Positions 54,331 through 64,000 of a stretch of 64,000 nt of DNA are shown piece by piece. The notes beneath the pieces are model-generated. The model was not told the origin of the DNA and searched no databases. It saw only the letters and a list, made by a program, of their open reading frames with translations. Source of the stretch: Aedes albopictus (lineage: Eukaryota; Arthropoda; Insecta; Diptera; Culicidae); NCBI RefSeq assembly GCF_035046485.1, contig NC_085138.1:291010256-291074255 (forward strand). The letters run 5' to 3'. The stretch's first letter is position 1, and every line of letters starts with the position of its first letter. Position numbers and translations under genes: made by a program.

Positions 54331-55399
54331 CAATAATGATAAGTGTCTGTTTTGTAATTAAACCACTCAAAATATATCTTTTAGTTACACAGAATATAGG
54401 AGGCCTGATTCAACCATCATGAAATCAAAATAAAATGGATATCGTAGTATTAAGTATCTCACAAGCACAAGCTTGTTCACTGGACCTTCAATGTAAGAAA
54501 CTGAATATTTTTTATAGAATTTAGAAAACGACAAATAATTTCAGAACAAAGCGATCTTACGGTGGAACTGTTGGAAAGTTTCAGATAAGACCCTAGAATA
54601 AAATCGCAGTTCTAGTGATCTTTGGATATCTCAAAAAACCACGAGGAAAATCTGCAATGGGCCGCGTCGGAAATCAACCATAGTTTGAAGTAAGGAATAT
54701 ATCTTCAAAAACGCGATATGGGATCTCTGTATCAATTCACAAGGAATTTACCAAGTCAATCTCAGAGAACATGCTCATTATTTTCAAATGAAATTTCAAC
54801 AAATATTCTCATAAGTTTGACATGAATACTGAGGAAGATCTTCCAAAAATCTTCCCAGTTCTTATAAATATCTCCAGGAATTAAAAATAATAGTCTTAGG
54901 AGCTATGTACCAAATCTGTTATGTACAGAAGCAGAACTTCACCAAGTCTTTCACCAGAAGTCCTCAAAAACTATTATTTTTTTGGAAAGAACCAGGGATC
55001 TGCTGAGGATTTCGATAAGAATTCTCTGGAATTTCGAAAAAAAAAACACCAGCAGAAAAGTTAAGGTCGACAAGTAATAAAGAAATACAATCAAATCATA
55101 GTCATGATCGGTGAAAGGAAATCTTTTCAATAACATATCTAGTGTATGTACCAGGAAGTGGCATCGAAAAAATACACTAGAGTTTTGAAACAAACAAATA
55201 TAATGTTTTAGAAATTTTGAAAGAGTGTAAAGGAGTCCGGGGTTGAGCCCAGGACCTTCTGCATACGAATCAAAAATGGGGGCCCCCAGGGTTCATGATA
55301 TCCATTGGAAGCCACTCAACAGCGAAGGGAAGCCACACTTGATAATTATTCATTCGTGCTCATTCACAGCGATCTACCAGTGCTGCGATTCGTGAGTGA
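54331..55399. other. No gene recognised
   Basis: AT-rich; drifted AATTCC-type words near 54840-55040. Confidence 0.4.
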
Positions 55400-55407
55400 C
55401 TGTGCAG

Positions 55408-56042
55408 TAGGCCGTCCCTTATTTTGCAAAAATTGGAAATGTTATAAATTCATTAGTGGAAAATGATCGTTTTAGCTAAGAAATGATCGTGTCAAAATTT
55501 GAAGTCCGTATCTCAAGGCTAAGTGGTCCCTCAAGGGGCCTAAAGTTGTCAAAAATTGTATGGGACCAAAAAAAACATGAAATTTTTATCGACATAAAAA
55601 TATGCTATTCTACTAAAACCGATGATTTAGGGCCAAAAATGTGCTTAGAAGTGCAATATCTCCACTCGTTTTTGTGTTATTGAACAAAATAGGGTAGGTT
55701 TTCTTCGAAATCTGAAAAAATGGCCAAATTTGCGGATTTTTCGGTTGTTTTTTTGTCAATAACTCGGAAACGAGTAGAAATATCCCAAATCTAAGCACAT
55801 TTTTGGTCCTTTAGGGTCCTAAAATCACCGGTTTTAGTAGAATAGCGTATTTTTATTATCGAAAAAAATTTCACGTTTTTTTGGTCCCATACAAATTTTG
55901 ACAACTTTAGGTCCCTTGAGGGACCACTTAGCCTTGAGATACAGACTTCAAATTTTGACACGATCATTTCTTAGCTAAAACGATCATTTTCCACAAACGA
56001 ACTTATAACATTTCTATTTTTTGCAAAATAAGGGACGGCCTA
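55408..56042. mobile_element. 635 bp foldback element with 8 bp duplication
   Basis: TAGGCCGTCCCTTATTTTGC begins it and its reverse complement ends it; arms of ~250 bp share AAATGATCGTTTTAGCTAAG, AAGGCTAAGTGGTCCCTC and TAAAACCG. The perfect 8 bp repeat CTGTGCAG flanks it (55400-55407, 56043-56050), as for hAT or P-type elements. No transposase. Confidence 0.8.
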
Positions 56043-56050
56043 CTGTGCAG

Positions 56051-58849
56051 AGCATATGATGTTTCATGTTTTCGAAAAATATTTATTGTTTTCTTTGCTA
56101 ATCTTACATCTTAACTATAAATGTATGCATTGCATGCAGAAATTCTCTTCTAATTATGATAATAGCGGCTTCGATCGCTCTCCATCATTCTTCACCATTA
56201 ATTTTATTCGTTTCCGATTCAAGCTGCGAACGAACAGCAACGAATAACAAAGCCAAGCGACTTGTGAATTGCATCACACTGGTGGTGGGGTTGCGTGTTC
56301 GTTCGGTCAACCCGTTAACTCGTTAGCTGCATCATTCTCAACTCGCTTCAGCGTAAAGAAGTGAATATGAATGGAATGAAGCGAATATACGAGCACCATT
56401 AAGCCAATCTGTTTAGTACTTCAATCAGTGCATTTTACACCATGTTCTCCCATCATGTAGCCGTAAAATCATAGGTAGAACCTATCCCAAGGTAGTTTCA
56501 AGCATGATCCATTGCCACACTAGGCAAGCCCAATAAATCACATCCACGTCGAACGCACACGGATTTTCGGTGTAAGGTAATGTTTGCCTTGGCTCGAGAG
56601 CAAAGCAAATCGAACTGTTTCTTCCGTTCAAACATTGCCACCGATCGACTATCCAATAATGGGGTGTTGGTGTTGGCGTCGATGATGTTGATGATGCCGT
56701 CGTCGTTGGATCCATACTGTTGACACAAACATTTCCCGTCGTCATTTGCCATTTCCCTTGGCAATCGACAACATTTCGCCATGATTGACACGCTACTCGA
56801 GAGTGCGACAGAGTGAACGACAGTCAAAGGTAACGAGCTGAACATGCAACCCAACCATTTCAACGAGTTCAATCGGTTGGAAACCGCGTCGAACACTTAC
56901 CGGTATTGACACGTTACGCATACTCATGTGTACGAGAGGTGGTACACCTTCGAAAAACGAAACAATAATTCTCGGCAAATGATTGATTGCTACAACTTTG
57001 GTTGTTTTATCGCAGAACTTCACGAGCAGAGGCGCACTTTTCTCGGTAAGCTCTGATGGCTTTACTGTGGTGATGGTGGTGAAAGGCTACGGGGACAGCT
57101 CTTGAGACAAGGGCCTACCTACCGGATTTATTTGCCGTGCTCTTCTCCATGGCAATTCTCGGAAGTATTCTGTGTGGCAGAGACTTTGCTGGGAGATTTT
57201 GGGACTCGGTTACATGCAAATATGTGATTGAAAGATTTCATTGGAAGTGGCTTAGAAGGCGGTTCTGTTTACATTTGATTCACGACATTTTGAGGAGAAG
57301 GCATCCCTTGTATATGAGAAGGAAGATTTCCATGGAAATATTTTATGAGAGGGTTTATTTGATTTGAAAATATGAAAAACATCTAGGTGCTTACATGGGA
57401 ATGGATAAGCACAAAACTGAATAATATTATTGCTGTGTTCTGTTTTAGTCTTTTTATTACAAACATAATAGCATAATGCCGCTCAGAACCCAATTTTTGA
57501 ATTTGCTTCGATGAACCGATATAAAAAAAACGGCCGTTCCAGGTGATATAGTGTATCACTGTGCTTTCATAGGAATCATTGACTTTTTGCATTTAAATGA
57601 TTTTTTGTGCGTTTTTGAAGTGATAAAAAACGGAAAATTTTGCAGCCACGTAGCTGAAAAATTATTATCACACTACTGACTGAAATACTTTTTCATCCAA
57701 ATACATACTTTGTATATACTTTGTTAGCTGAGATTTATCATTTAGAAATTTCTAGAAACATATCCTTATTCAACATGGCTGCCGATGCTGGGGATAAGCT
57801 ACTTGGCCTTATAAATAACGGCAGAAAAAAGAAAAAGTATGATGCTCTGGAGTATTTCACAAAAAAAAATATTTCAATCATATCAACCCATCAGAACGAC
57901 AAACATCATAAAAGTTTAACCCGAAACATTGTTTGACAAAGTTCTACCGCAAGTCAGTCCCACTTTTTGAAGGGTTGTAACTTTTTCACTTTTTTTCTTT
58001 GTCTTGTGATGTTTTCACCTTATTAACCTTGTCGCCCGGAGGTAAGTTGTATAACAATCATTCCAACGAAAAATAAACTTTTCCAACGGTGCGAAGACTC
58101 ATCTGTGTAAAAGGACCAAGTAAGAGGGATCCCCTTGTCAAATGCAGCACCATTTCAAAGTCCCCCCAATGAACTTATCACCTTTAACACACATATTTCT
58201 TGAAATTGAAATGTTATTTTCTTACTGTTAACCAGAAGCGTGGATGTACCCAACGACCTACCCCAAATCATCTTTTTCAGTAGGCATTTTATTTTGTTCT
58301 CATCACAGACCTACCCAACCCATTCTTCCGGTCTATTCGTCCATGTTTCTCCCCATCTCCACAATCGCTCATAGGTTACCCACCTTTGTAACGGCAGCGA
58401 AGACAGCTTTCCAAGCGCGGCGATTTGCTTTTTTTCCTCTCATTTTTTACGAAGCAAAGAGCAACAGGAAATCGCTTTGCAGCAACGGCACTTTGAAGGT
58501 GGATGCGGAGGAAATTTGCGATGGGATGCTTGTAGCTTGTACGATGAGATCTTTTTCATTCCACTTTTTTGTGTGCCATTTTAGCATCTGTTTACTCCAG
58601 TTTTCCACCCAGATGAACAAAAAATTACATAATAAAGATCGTGTCAGATTGCTTTTCACTTTCATTTGGATGCTTGTAAAAAAATGATTGGGGTTATTTC
58701 ACTTTATGAATATTTAAGCCTGTGGGAGCCTTATCAATACTTCGAGAACGGAGTGGAATTCATTTGTAGAAATATTCCATTTATAAGGTACTTATATCTA
58801 CACATCTTTGAGGTTTTTACAAGTACCAAAATTCCACAATACCGGTCAG
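56051..58849. other. ~2.8 kb, no firm gene
   Basis: 56240-57110 is GC-balanced and single-copy-looking. On the minus strand an open stretch of ~55 codons ends at a consensus donor CCG|GTAAGT near 56903 and could be an exon, but it has no recognised domain. A 147-codon frame at 58244-58687 (+) has a skewed, transposon-like composition and is not supported. Confidence 0.3.
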
Positions 58850-59680
58850 ACAAAGGCCTGAATGTCCTCTGCTATGTTGGTTGTCTCAGTAGCTGATGCA
58901 ACTCGTAGTTCATTCGCATTCTCCAAGTTCCGTCTTCCATCTGCACTCCCCCATAGATAGTTGGTCCTCTGCACGTAGAGTTCATGCTTCTTGCCCATAG
59001 AAGACTATCGGTCTAATCTGCGTTTTGTAGATAGTTAACTTCGTGAGACGGCGAACTTTGTTCGATCGTAGGATTCCGCAGAGTACAAATTAAGCTCGAT
59101 TTCCTACCATAATGCGTCTCTGAATTTCTCTGCTGGTGTCGTTGTCGGCGGTAACCAGTGAGCCCAAGTACACAAATTCTTCAACCGCCTCGATTTCATC
59201 CCCGTCGATAGAAATTCGGGGTGGCGGGTGCGGTGATTCTTCTCTGAAGCCATTTGCCATCACAAATCTTCTCAAATTTACGAGCTATAATATCAATATC
59301 ATCAGCGAAAACAAGCAGCGTTCCACTCGTGTATATCCCCGCTTTCCTTATGCAATGTTGAACAGCAAGCACGAAAGACCATCACCATCACCATCAGAGA
59401 ATCCGTATTCGTGCATAATCTGCCATAGCTGTTCTCGATCGATTGTATCATACGCCGATTTGAAATCGATGAACAAGTGATGTGTGGGCACGTTGCGTTG
59501 TATTCGCGGCATTTCTGCAACACCTGGCGGATGGCGAACATATGGTCCGTTGTAGCGCGTTCGCCCATGAATCCAGCCTGGTATTGCCCCACAAACTCTC
59601 TTGCAATCGGCATAAAATTAGGGAGAGTGTCTTGTAGGCAGCGCTTAGTAGTGCGATCGCGCAATAGTTAACTCAATCCA
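58850..59680 (-). pseudogene. RTE-like LINE, degraded RT and C-terminus
   Basis: Minus strand from 59665: IAREFVGQYQAGFMGERATT, DHMFAIRQVLQKCREYN, then (after shifts) FIDFKSAYDTIDREQLW with motif A aspartate kept, HEYGF, a jump to SCLLFNIA, and from 59275 FVMANGFREESPHPPPRISI, EEFVYLGSLVTADNDTSREI. Many frameshifts and deletions; the motif C region is damaged. It is the same family as 62345-64000. Clade by recall of mosquito RTE-type elements; not tested. Confidence 0.75.
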
Positions 59681-59799
59681 ACTGATCGGGAGTTTGTGGA
59701 TTGGCATCTAAGCCGAAAGAGAGATGAGTTTGTGAAATAGGAGTGTTCACGGTGCAGCTTCGGAGTCAGTTTGGCTTTCTATTCCGCAGAATCATTACT

Positions 59800-59880
59800 T
59801 GTTCTGTGGCTTAGTTGGTTAAAGCGCCGGTCTAGCGAATACGGGAATACGAAGTCGTGGGTTCAAATCCCACCAGAACG
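59800..59880 (+). tRNA. tRNA-Thr-like pseudogene or SINE head
   Basis: Acceptor TGTTCTG/CAGAACG (one G-U pair), D arm GCTTAGTTGGTTAAAGC, T arm GTGGGTTCAAATCCCAC, box A TGGCTTAGTTGG and box B GGTTCAAATCC are all good, and TTTTT follows at 59884. The 5' half is that of eukaryotic tRNA-Thr (GGCTTAGTTGGTTAAAGCGCC). The anticodon arm fails: a GAATACG duplication adds ~7 bases and breaks the stem, and the loop CTAGCGA would read AGC. Likely non-functional for translation but possibly transcribed. Confidence 0.55.
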
Positions 59881-59889
59881 CGATTTTTC

Positions 59890-60275
59890 CCCAAATTTCA
59901 TCTCTCAATTTGTCAATAAATAAGCAACATTTTGTACCTTCTAATTAAAAGTTTTTCCAGTATGTTTAAATCGATTTTTGATGATTATGAAAATGATGTT
60001 TAAATGGAAATCAAAAATTTGGGTAATAGAGGGCTAACCAAATTCATTGCTTGTAGTCAAAAATAAAAATAAACACATAACGTTACCTAAACGGAATCTG
60101 ATTGTGTTCAGAGTAGTTGGAGTGTTTTAGATTAGGGATAAGGTTGATTTAAGTGAATTAAGTTGCAAGTGGAGTTAAGGGGAGTACAGGGCGTGCTCAG
60201 GGGGGGGGGGCAACGAGGGAGGATTGGGTTGGTTTGGGACTGTTTAAGGTTTCATAGGAACTTTCTTGAGCATAA
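59890..60275. other. No gene recognised
   Basis: A G run at about 60200-60209; otherwise featureless. Confidence 0.4.
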
Positions 60276-61918
60276 CCCAAGTAACAATTATACTTTTGTG
60301 GCAATCTTGAAGTAATTTCTAAGATTGAATCATAAAACTTAGCAATAAAGCTCTTTGTTCTGCAAATCTGAGATAAAATAGACATAAAACATCCATAAGA
60401 CTAATCTGGCCCACTCTTCAGGAGATCTTCAAAGCTACTTTTGAAGACTGCTTTGAAACTAGTTGTATTTATGTACATGCGCTGATGATTGATTATAAGA
60501 ACTTCATGAAACTTTAACAAGAATATCTTGAGGCATGTTGATCTTTTAGCTGTCTTTCTCAAAAGTGTCAACAGTGCATAATAAATGAAATCTTTTACCT
60601 AAGCATTATGCAGATGCAAACAAGTTTTGTTTCATGGATGAAATATTAATTGAACTGCGAATTAATTTTCATCAAATTGAAATGGCTAAAACATTTAAAT
60701 TGCCTGACAGATCATTGATGACAGGGAATCGAAATTTTCCGTGCCATACCCACTTTTTCGTTGATATGCCACCCAAAACATACGAAAATTACAAAGCGCC
60801 TCAAAAATAATATCAATCATTAATATACGAAGACATAAATTTCCTTTAAAAACAAAAGGCTACGCTACTTTTTCAATTCTTTCTAAGCATGGCTGCCGTT
60901 CCAAGCGAACAAAACTCATGCAGCCGCCATCAATTGTTATTACCTTTAATCCAAACCCCCTCAAAACAATTATGGAACCAAGTCACCTTGCATGAACGCT
61001 ACAGCCTGTATTGAAGATTGTTTTTACTAGTTATGATCTTAAGGCAGATTTGTTCGTCTTAAATGAAACTTATTCGTTTTATACAAGAGTAACAGCCTTT
61101 GATAATTGTTTGTTTACGTTTTCGATGCTAGAAAGTTGGATCTGTACATTTCGCGGTGTTTCGCGTCAAGATGTGCCAATTCTATTTTGTTTACCTGTAT
61201 TTTTGCTATTAATAATGAAGTGCAACTTACTACAATTACACTATTTGGCATGAGCTTGAGCAGTGTCACAAAAAGTACCCATTTCATTTTCAATTCACAT
61301 AGCTATGACCTGTGTGAGAAACTGGTTGAAGGCAGGACGACAGCAGCCAACTACTCGCATTTTTGATTGGCCGTAAAATCATTATTTCGTTGACATGATT
61401 ACTTTTTAGCACAAGAATGGCTAAATTATCAGTGAGCAAACATGTTTATGTGTTTATATTTGCATGAGAACGCGGTTTGTCAACCAATTTGTTACATTTT
61501 TTATTTGGATTGAAAAATAGTTCGTTGTCTTATCATTATTTCGCATAGTTCTTGTTCCAGAGTAATGGCTCTAGCTCAAGAATAGAAGGCTTCAAGAAGT
61601 TTTTAAAGGAGGATTAGCCAGATGAAATGCACTTCAATAAACGAAGCATAAACTTTTAATAAAATATGTTGATGTTATGTGTTGAAAATAACTTCAAATA
61701 CGCCTTAAAACTTATTATAAGATTTAATGGTCTTGTAAATTCAGTTGTTTTATGCGCGAATTTCAAAACTAACTTGAAGACAACTTAAAAACCGCAAACG
61801 AACGAAGATTGTTTTCTCTTGATAAAAACAACTATAAATGTTCCATGAATTGGTCATGCTGTGATAAAGCTTCCATAAAAATAATCAAATCTAAAAGGAA
61901 TTGAAAATGTTACTTGGG
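60276..61918. mobile_element. 1.6 kb element with CCCAAGTAACA inverted ends
   Basis: CCCAAGTAACAATTATAC and, inverted, CCCAAGTAACATTTTCAA match over the first 11 bases and part of the rest. The interior is AT-rich with no transposase; two short overlapping frames at 61011-61366 are not convincing. A large non-autonomous DNA element is the best guess. No clear target duplication. Confidence 0.5.
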
Positions 61919-62344
61919 AAGTCATCGAATCTACATGCATAACTTATGTGCCTAAATGAAATAATAGAAGTGAAAAATCCTCTGATGCTTCTTTAAACGC
62001 CCTCGAAATCCCCCTAAAATCCCCACGGACATATCGTGATTCAAAAAATCGTTTTTGCTCCGCACTGCTTTTTCGATTCGTGACCAGATTCTATGCATTC
62101 TCTCAAAATTTGAGCTCATTTGGTTGAAAATTGAGACTGCACAAGCCCTTCGAAGTCTGAATGGGAATTACTATGGGAAAACGATGTTTTTCATTCAATC
62201 GACCATAGTATTTCGCCGAGTGTCCTAGAGCGTTACTTGACCCTTGGTACTTCTAGGTTACTCTATTATCTACAACTTTGCCGAAAACTGAATTCAAATC
62301 GCATGCCTCAATAATTAGTTACTGAGTTTCACTCCTCACTCTTT
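61919..62344. other. No gene recognised
   Basis: Possibly part of a dispersed element, but no second copy in this window. Confidence 0.35.
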
Positions 62345-62970
62345 AGTCGGATGTACGTTTCCGCCATCGTCTTAAATTTACGAGCCATAATATCAATATC
62401 ATCAGCGAAACCAATCAGCTGAACGGACTTCGTGAAAATCGTTCCACTCGTGTTTATCCCCGCTCTTCTTATTACACGCTCCAAAGCAATGTTGAACAGC
62501 AAGCACGAAAAACCATCACCTTGCTGTAACTCTCTGCGAGATTCGAAAGAGACTCGAGAGTGTCCCTGATACTCGAACTACGCACATCACTCGATCCATC
62601 GTCGCCTTGATCAATCGTATCAGTTTATCCGGGAATCCATATTCGTGTATAATCTGCCATAGCTGTACTCGATCGATTGTATCATATGCCGATTTGAAAC
62701 CGATGAACAAGTGATTTGTGGGCACGTTGTATTCGCGGCATTTCTGCAACACCTGACGGATGGCGAACATCTGGTCCATTGTAGCGCGTTCACCCATAAA
62801 TCCAGCCTGATATTGCCCCACGAACTCTCTTGCAATCGGTGATAGATGGTGGCATAAAACTTGAGAGAGTATCTTGTAGGCAGGCTTAGTAGTGGAATCG
62901 CGCAATAGTTCCCTCAATCCAACTTGTCGCTCTTTTTGTAGATGGAACACATTATACCTTCCATCCATTC
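62345..62970 (-). pseudogene. RTE-like LINE, RT domain
   Basis: Minus strand: QVGLRELLRDSTTKPAYKIL, IAREFVGQYQAGFMGERATM, DQMFAIRQVLQKCREYN, then motif A as LFIGFKSAYDTIDR, where the catalytic aspartate is replaced by glycine (the copy near 59465 keeps it), KLIRLIKATMDRVMCVVRVS, then a frame break, and FADDIDIIARKFKTM (motif C, ~62360-62410). The 3' end is missing. Inactive on both counts. Confidence 0.8.
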
Positions 62971-64000
62971 CCCGGTAATAATTCCTCCTCCCAACCCTTG
63001 GTAATGACCCAGTGTAGTGCTCTCACCAGTGCTTCTCCACCGTATTTTAGAAGCTCGCTTGGTTGATCAACTCCAGCGGCTTTGCTGTTTTTCAGGCTGC
63101 AAAGTTTACGCATCGCTGGCCGTTATTATTTGATACGGCGTGCAGGCTGTTTCGCCCGATTACCGGTCTGTACATTTCCTCCCTTCCTACCTGCGCGTTC
63201 ATGTCGCCGACAACGATTTTCACGTCACGTGGCGAGCATCCATCGTACGTTTGCTCTATCTGCGCGTAGAACGCTTCTTTCTCGTCTTCCTTCGTGTGGA
63301 CAGTGCACGTTAAAGATGCAGTAGTTAAAGAAACGGCCCATAACTCTCAACATGCACATCCTTGCGTTGATCGGCTGCCACCCGATCACACTTTGTCGCA
63401 TCTTGCCCAACACTGTAAAGGAAAGCTACACCTAGGCCCCATCCATTTGGTTCCCTGTGCAATGTTGACCGTTCTGGTCAGTAACGGAGTAGCAACTACG
63501 AATAGTACGGTTATCTCATGCTCATGCTCTTGCCCAACACTATAAATCCTGTTCCCAGTTCATTGGTGGCGCACAGTTTTTGGTAGAAAGTAGCCGCTCA
63601 ATGCCCGCTTTTCCTCACTTTCTGTCCAGTCCAACAAAGTTCCTTCAACGCCACGATGTCGAAGTTGCGGGGATGTAGTTCGTCGTAGATTATCCTGTCA
63701 CATCCTGCGAAACCTAGTGACTTGCAATTCCATGTTCCAAGTTTCCAATCGTAGTCCTTATTTCGTCGCGTGGGTCTTTGCTGATTGTATCGAGTCGTAT
63801 TTTCTTCTATGTTATTCGAAATGGGGATTTTTACGGGTGGCTTATTGAGCCTACGCCAACACTCCTGTCTCGCCGGAGGGCCAACGTGCCAGTTCTGTTT
63901 TACGTCCCAACCAACACTGGGACGACCACTGATGGGGCTACCACCTTGGATCTAGCTGGGCGTGGTGCAGCGTTTCTTACTCAGCCGCTGGATGCCAGGA
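62971..64000 (-). pseudogene. RTE-like LINE, endonuclease region
   Basis: Minus strand: near 63750-63620, KLGTWNCKSLGF, DRIIYDELHPRNFDIVAL and CWTGQKV resemble the N-terminus of an apurinic-type endonuclease; 63470-63060 carries further pieces with the texture CMLRVMGRFFNYCIFNVHCP. Stops and shifts are frequent. It continues beyond the window toward its 5' end (GGGCGTGGTGCAGCG region). It precedes the RT at 62345-62970 in the right order. Confidence 0.65.

Noticed and set aside
56903..57060. Minus-strand exon candidate ending in GTAAGT
   Set aside because: About 55 open codons with a good donor but no clear acceptor and no recognised protein; too weak to call.
58020..58060. TTAACCTTGTCGCCCGGAGG as another TTAA MITE end
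   Set aside because: No inverted partner with TTAA was found within 500 bases.
58244..58687. 147-codon frame
   Set aside because: Unusual Phe/Ser/His-rich composition, no domain, no splice or leader context; chance length is possible in this AT-rich DNA.

Overview
This 64 kb window looks like intergenic and intronic DNA of an Aedes mosquito. The evidence is a full Feilai-type tRNA-derived SINE with target-site duplication, CR1-like and RTE-like non-LTR retrotransposon pieces, many short inverted-repeat DNA elements, and the long degenerate AATTCC-rich tracts common in Aedes genomes. It is AT-rich, has no bacterial features, and contains almost no host coding sequence. The only host exon I can defend is a short first coding exon at 42225-42303 (+) with a GC-rich leader and a consensus-type splice donor. 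A second GC-rich block at 3160-3612 may be a noncoding 5' exon.

Layout. 1-6190: unique AT-rich DNA, several small dispersed repeats and a tRNA-derived SINE with a 20 bp target duplication. 6191-11613: a very large foldback element bounded by TTAA, whose ~150 bp tandem units run in opposite directions on either side of a captured LINE fragment. 11614-18660: MITEs, foldbacks and unique DNA. 18690-20145: a ~155 bp tandem array ending in a 3' hairpin module that recurs at 2524-2850 and 52591-52925. 20150-24000: degenerate AATTCC-type sequence. 24727-31845: three long TA-flanked MITEs, two of them with iterated internal motifs. 31950-38301: a nest in which a SINE is split by a 5'-truncated CR1-like LINE, itself split by a 4 kb palindromic insertion. 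39162-40900: more MITEs. 41780-42303: leader and first exon, followed in the presumed intron by a perfect 1.5 kb AGACT satellite (42717-44238). 45700-49605: an intact-looking ORF1-only retroelement, a hairpin within a hairpin, a SINE and Feilai. 51430-56042: Helitron-like fragment, tandem array, long CA repeat and foldbacks. 58850-64000: RTE-like LINE debris, a tRNA-Thr-like sequence and a 1.6 kb terminal-inverted-repeat element.

The most distinctive content is a pair of ORF1-only retroelements (35201-36298 minus, 46218-47348 plus). Each encodes one gag-like protein and no reverse transcriptase, begins at a CAGT/AGTT initiator with an RGACG downstream element at exactly +28, ends in an A or TAA tail, and is bounded by a target-site duplication. 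They have the structure of a half-LINE that would depend on another element for reverse transcription. The palindrome around the first one is a natural experiment: each arm carries an insertion that the other arm lacks, so each arm shows the empty site for the other. Family names not given here could not be assigned without a repeat library.
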